Below, one piece after another: positions 4,876 through 6,809 of a stretch of DNA of 6,809 nucleotides. A program made the translations under genes and the position numbers. The notes below the pieces were generated by a model. It saw only the letters and a program-made list of their open reading frames with translations. It ran no database searches and was not told the DNA's origin. The stretch is from an uncultured Chloroflexaceae bacterium. Lineage in GTDB: Bacteria > Chloroflexota > Chloroflexia > Chloroflexales > Chloroflexaceae. Every line of letters starts with the position of its first letter. Positions within the stretch are counted from its first letter, which is position 1. The DNA is taken from the NCBI GenBank assembly GCA_937141995.1, contig CAKZQX010000361.1, positions 1 through 6,809 of the forward strand. The letters run 5' to 3'.

Positions 4876-6324
4876 ATGTCTGATATATTTACTACACCCG
4901 ACTGGGTCAAACATGCAGTCTTTTACCAGATCTTTCCGGAGCGCTTCGCCAATGGCGACCCGGCGCGCAACCCGGAAAATGTGCTGCCCTGGGGCGCGCT
5001 GCCAACGGCGAAGAGCTTTATGGGTGGCGATCTGCGCGGGATTATTACCCACCTGGATTACCTGGCCGACCTGGGCGTTACGGCGCTCTACTTGAATCCT
5101 ATTTTTCATGCTGCCTCAAACCATAAGTTTGATACCTATGACTATTTTCGGATCGATCCCCACTTTGGCGATATGGCGACATTCCATGAGTTGATCGATC
5201 AGGCGCACCAGCGTGGTATTCGGGTGATACTCGACGCGGTGCTGAATCACTGTGGGCGCGGCTTTTTTGCTTTTCATGATATTCTGGAGAATGACGCCGC
5301 CTCGCCCTATCTCAACTGGTTTCACATTACAAAGCTGCCGTTGCATCCCTACGATATGACGAAACCCGCCAACTATGCCGGTTGGTGGAATCTGCGTTCG
5401 CTGCCCAAATTCAACACCGAACATCCTCCGGTGCGGCAGTTTCTGCTAAATGTGGCGCGCTACTGGATCGAGCAAGGCGCGGATGGCTGGCGGCTTGATG
5501 TGCCCAACGAGATTGACGACCATGACTTCTGGCGCGAGTTCCGGCATGTGGTCAAAACTGCCAATCCCGAAGCCTATATTGTCGGTGAGATCTGGGAAGA
5601 TGCCTCGATCTGGCTGGATGGTACCCAGTTTGACGCGGTGATGAACTATCCCTGGCGCGATCTCTGTCACGACTTTTTTGCCCACGAGCGGCTTGATGCC
5701 GTTCATTTTGGTCAGGGTCTGGCGCAGTTGTTCCAGCGCTACCAGCGTGAGATTACCCTGGCGCAGTTCAATCTGCTGGGCAGCCACGATACGGCTCGCT
5801 TTATCACCGAGGCCGGGGGCGATGTCAGCCGGTTCTATCCGGCGGTGCTGTTTCAGATGACTTTTCCCGGCGCGCCATGCATCTACTATGGCGATGAGAT
5901 TGGAATGGAGGGGGTTAAAGATCCCGGTTCGCGCGCCTGTTTTCCCTGGGATACCGCGCAGTGGAACCAGGAACTGCATGCCTGGTTTAAGCACTGTATT
6001 GCCCTGCGCCATGCCCATCCCGCCTTGCGTACCGGACGGTTTCGGACGCTGCCGACTCCCGCCAATCGCTCTGTCTTTGCATTTGCGCGCTGGAATGAAG
6101 ATGAACGCCTGATTGTGCTGCTTAATCCCAAAGCACAGCCGGTTACGCTGGATCTGCCGCTACACGCTGACGAAGCTGCTCCTGGTCCCTTTGCCGACGG
6201 CGTAATGTTGACTGACCTGTTGAGTGAGCAGGTCTACACCATGCGCAATGGTGTTGTGGCGCAGGTTCACGTTCCGGGACGACGTGGGGTGGTATTGCAT
6301 AGCGCCCATCAAAATGAAATGTGA
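4876..6324 (+). CDS. GH13 alpha-amylase family enzyme, neopullulanase/cyclomaltodextrinase-like
   Basis: The 482-residue protein begins directly with the catalytic barrel (VKHAVFYQIFPERFANGD, 11-28). Conserved GH13 regions are DAVLNH (120-125), GWRLDVPNE (204-212, nucleophile D208), GEIWED (237-242, acid/base E238) and LLGSHDT (300-306, H304 and D305). SLPKFN (175-180) matches the MPKLN-type fifth region of the neopullulanase group. Residues about 395-478 form the usual C-terminal beta domain. No signal peptide is seen, so it should act in the cytoplasm on imported maltodextrins, cyclodextrins or pullulan fragments. Unlike typical neopullulanases it lacks the N-terminal CBM34 domain of about 120 residues that helps dimerise them. 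The frame is open from 4786, but I choose ATG 4876 because family homology starts there and the promoter -10 lies inside the extension. No Shine-Dalgarno precedes it. Its exact substrate cannot be read from the sequence. Confidence 0.94.
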   Translation: MSDIFTTPDWVKHAVFYQIFPERFANGDPARNPENVLPWGALPTAKSFMGGDLRGIITHLDYLADLGVTALYLNPIFHAASNHKFDTYDYFRIDPHFGDMATFHELIDQAHQRGIRVILDAVLNHCGRGFFAFHDILENDAASPYLNWFHITKLPLHPYDMTKPANYAGWWNLRSLPKFNTEHPPVRQFLLNVARYWIEQGADGWRLDVPNEIDDHDFWREFRHVVKTANPEAYIVGEIWEDASIWLDGTQFDAVMNYPWRDLCHDFFAHERLDAVHFGQGLAQLFQRYQREITLAQFNLLGSHDTARFITEAGGDVSRFYPAVLFQMTFPGAPCIYYGDEIGMEGVKDPGSRACFPWDTAQWNQELHAWFKHCIALRHAHPALRTGRFRTLPTPANRSVFAFARWNEDERLIVLLNPKAQPVTLDLPLHADEAAPGPFADGVMLTDLLSEQVYTMRNGVVAQVHVPGRRGVVLHSAHQNEM

Positions 6325-6809
6325 TGAATGTGCCCGCTTTTACGCTGGATGAAAAACTTCGCTTGATCATCCTGCGCACGCCGGAACTGGAACTGGCCTG
6401 GTCTCGCGAGGATGGTTCGCTCCGCACTCTGAGTTATCTTGACGGCAGCAGTGTGCTGGGGCATGGTCCGCTTGTATCCGGGTTGGATGTTGCGCTGAGT
6501 GCCCCGGACAACTGGTTGGGTGCCCGCTCATTTGCCCGCTACCTGTCGCACCAGTGCGTTGAGCAGGATGCTGCGATTGAGATTACGCTGGTGATTGGCC
6601 TGGGGCTATTGAAGCTGTATGATCGTTACCGTGTCACGGGTACTATGGTTGCCCGCCAGGTGTCGCTCCAGAATGCCGATGTAGAAGAAGTCCGTATCTA
6701 TGGCTTGCGTATGCGCATTCCGCATGCGCGGGTTGGTCGGGTCGAGGTATGCCGGTTTGAAGCGCCGGGGAACAGCAGTAAGCTGAGTAAGTGCTTTTTC
6801 TCTGATGGC
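6324..6809 (+). CDS. Unrecognised protein, N-terminal 162 residues (partial, runs off right edge); possibly carbohydrate-active
   Basis: The ATG shares its A with the last base of the amylase TGA stop, the classic arrangement for translational coupling. The frame then stays open to the window end. No separate Shine-Dalgarno is evident. The protein starts MNVPAFTLDEKLRLIILRTP and alternates short hydrophobic strands with turns (LELAWSREDGSLRTLSYLDG, ITLVIGLGLLKLYDRYRVTG, then VRIYGLRMRIPHARVGRVEV). This suggests an all-beta sandwich. Phrases such as LYDRYRVTGTMVARQVSLQN resemble N-terminal super-sandwich domains of multi-domain glycosidases and phosphorylases, but that is an impression only. 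There is no signal peptide. The shared operon with the amylase supports a role in glucan or oligosaccharide metabolism. The full length and any catalytic domain lie outside the window. Confidence 0.8.
   Translation, partial: MNVPAFTLDEKLRLIILRTPELELAWSREDGSLRTLSYLDGSSVLGHGPLVSGLDVALSAPDNWLGARSFARYLSHQCVEQDAAIEITLVIGLGLLKLYDRYRVTGTMVARQVSLQNADVEEVRIYGLRMRIPHARVGRVEVCRFEAPGNSSKLSKCFFSDG

Noticed and set aside
5446..6018. Minus-strand frame of 190 codons within the amylase gene
   Set aside because: It is antisense to conserved GH13 regions, whose codon constraints explain the lack of stops. There is no promoter or ribosome site.

Overview
The window looks like chromosomal DNA of a free-living bacterium. 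It has dense genes, leader regulation by RNA, sigma-70-like promoters and a G+C near 60% in the three largest genes. The mix of genes (a four-part DUF294 signalling protein, a cytoplasmic neopullulanase-like amylase followed by a coupled unknown gene, a YrbG-like cation exchanger) reminds me of filamentous Chloroflexota. That is an impression from protein style, not a database result.

Layout from left to right. (1) 1-145, minus: the N-terminal 48 codons of a membrane protein that runs off the left edge. (2) 293-856, minus: a YqhA/UPF0114-type four-helix membrane protein. This left block is clearly poorer in G+C than the rest. (3) 857-1145: intergenic DNA with a 14-bp direct repeat bracketing a segment of about 120 bp, then two strong inverted repeats beyond the end of the next gene. 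(4) 1146-2276, minus: a CaCA-superfamily cation exchanger. It is preceded by a promoter and a leader that I read as a yybP-ykoY (Mn2+-sensing) riboswitch ending in a textbook intrinsic terminator plus a competing downstream hairpin (about 2312-2480). (5) 2554-4413, minus: a cNMP-like/CBS/CBS/DUF294 nucleotidyltransferase protein. (6) 4414-4875: a divergent control region with a good minus-strand promoter that gives the DUF294 gene a leader of about 320 nt, and an extended -10 promoter for the plus-strand genes. (7) 4876-6324, plus: a GH13 alpha-amylase/neopullulanase-like enzyme. Its stop overlaps the start of (8) 6324-6809, plus: an unrecognised protein, cut by the right edge, that may be the beta-sandwich N-terminus of a carbohydrate-active protein.

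The genes form at least three regulatory units. The exchanger is predicted to be switched on when cytosolic Mn2+ is high, which makes it a candidate Mn2+ (or Mn2+/Ca2+) exporter. The DUF294 gene has its own promoter and a long leader. The amylase and its coupled neighbour form a divergent sugar-metabolism operon that continues beyond the window. The riboswitch-exchanger pair is the most informative part of the window. I found no CRISPR array, tRNA, rRNA or recognisable transposase.
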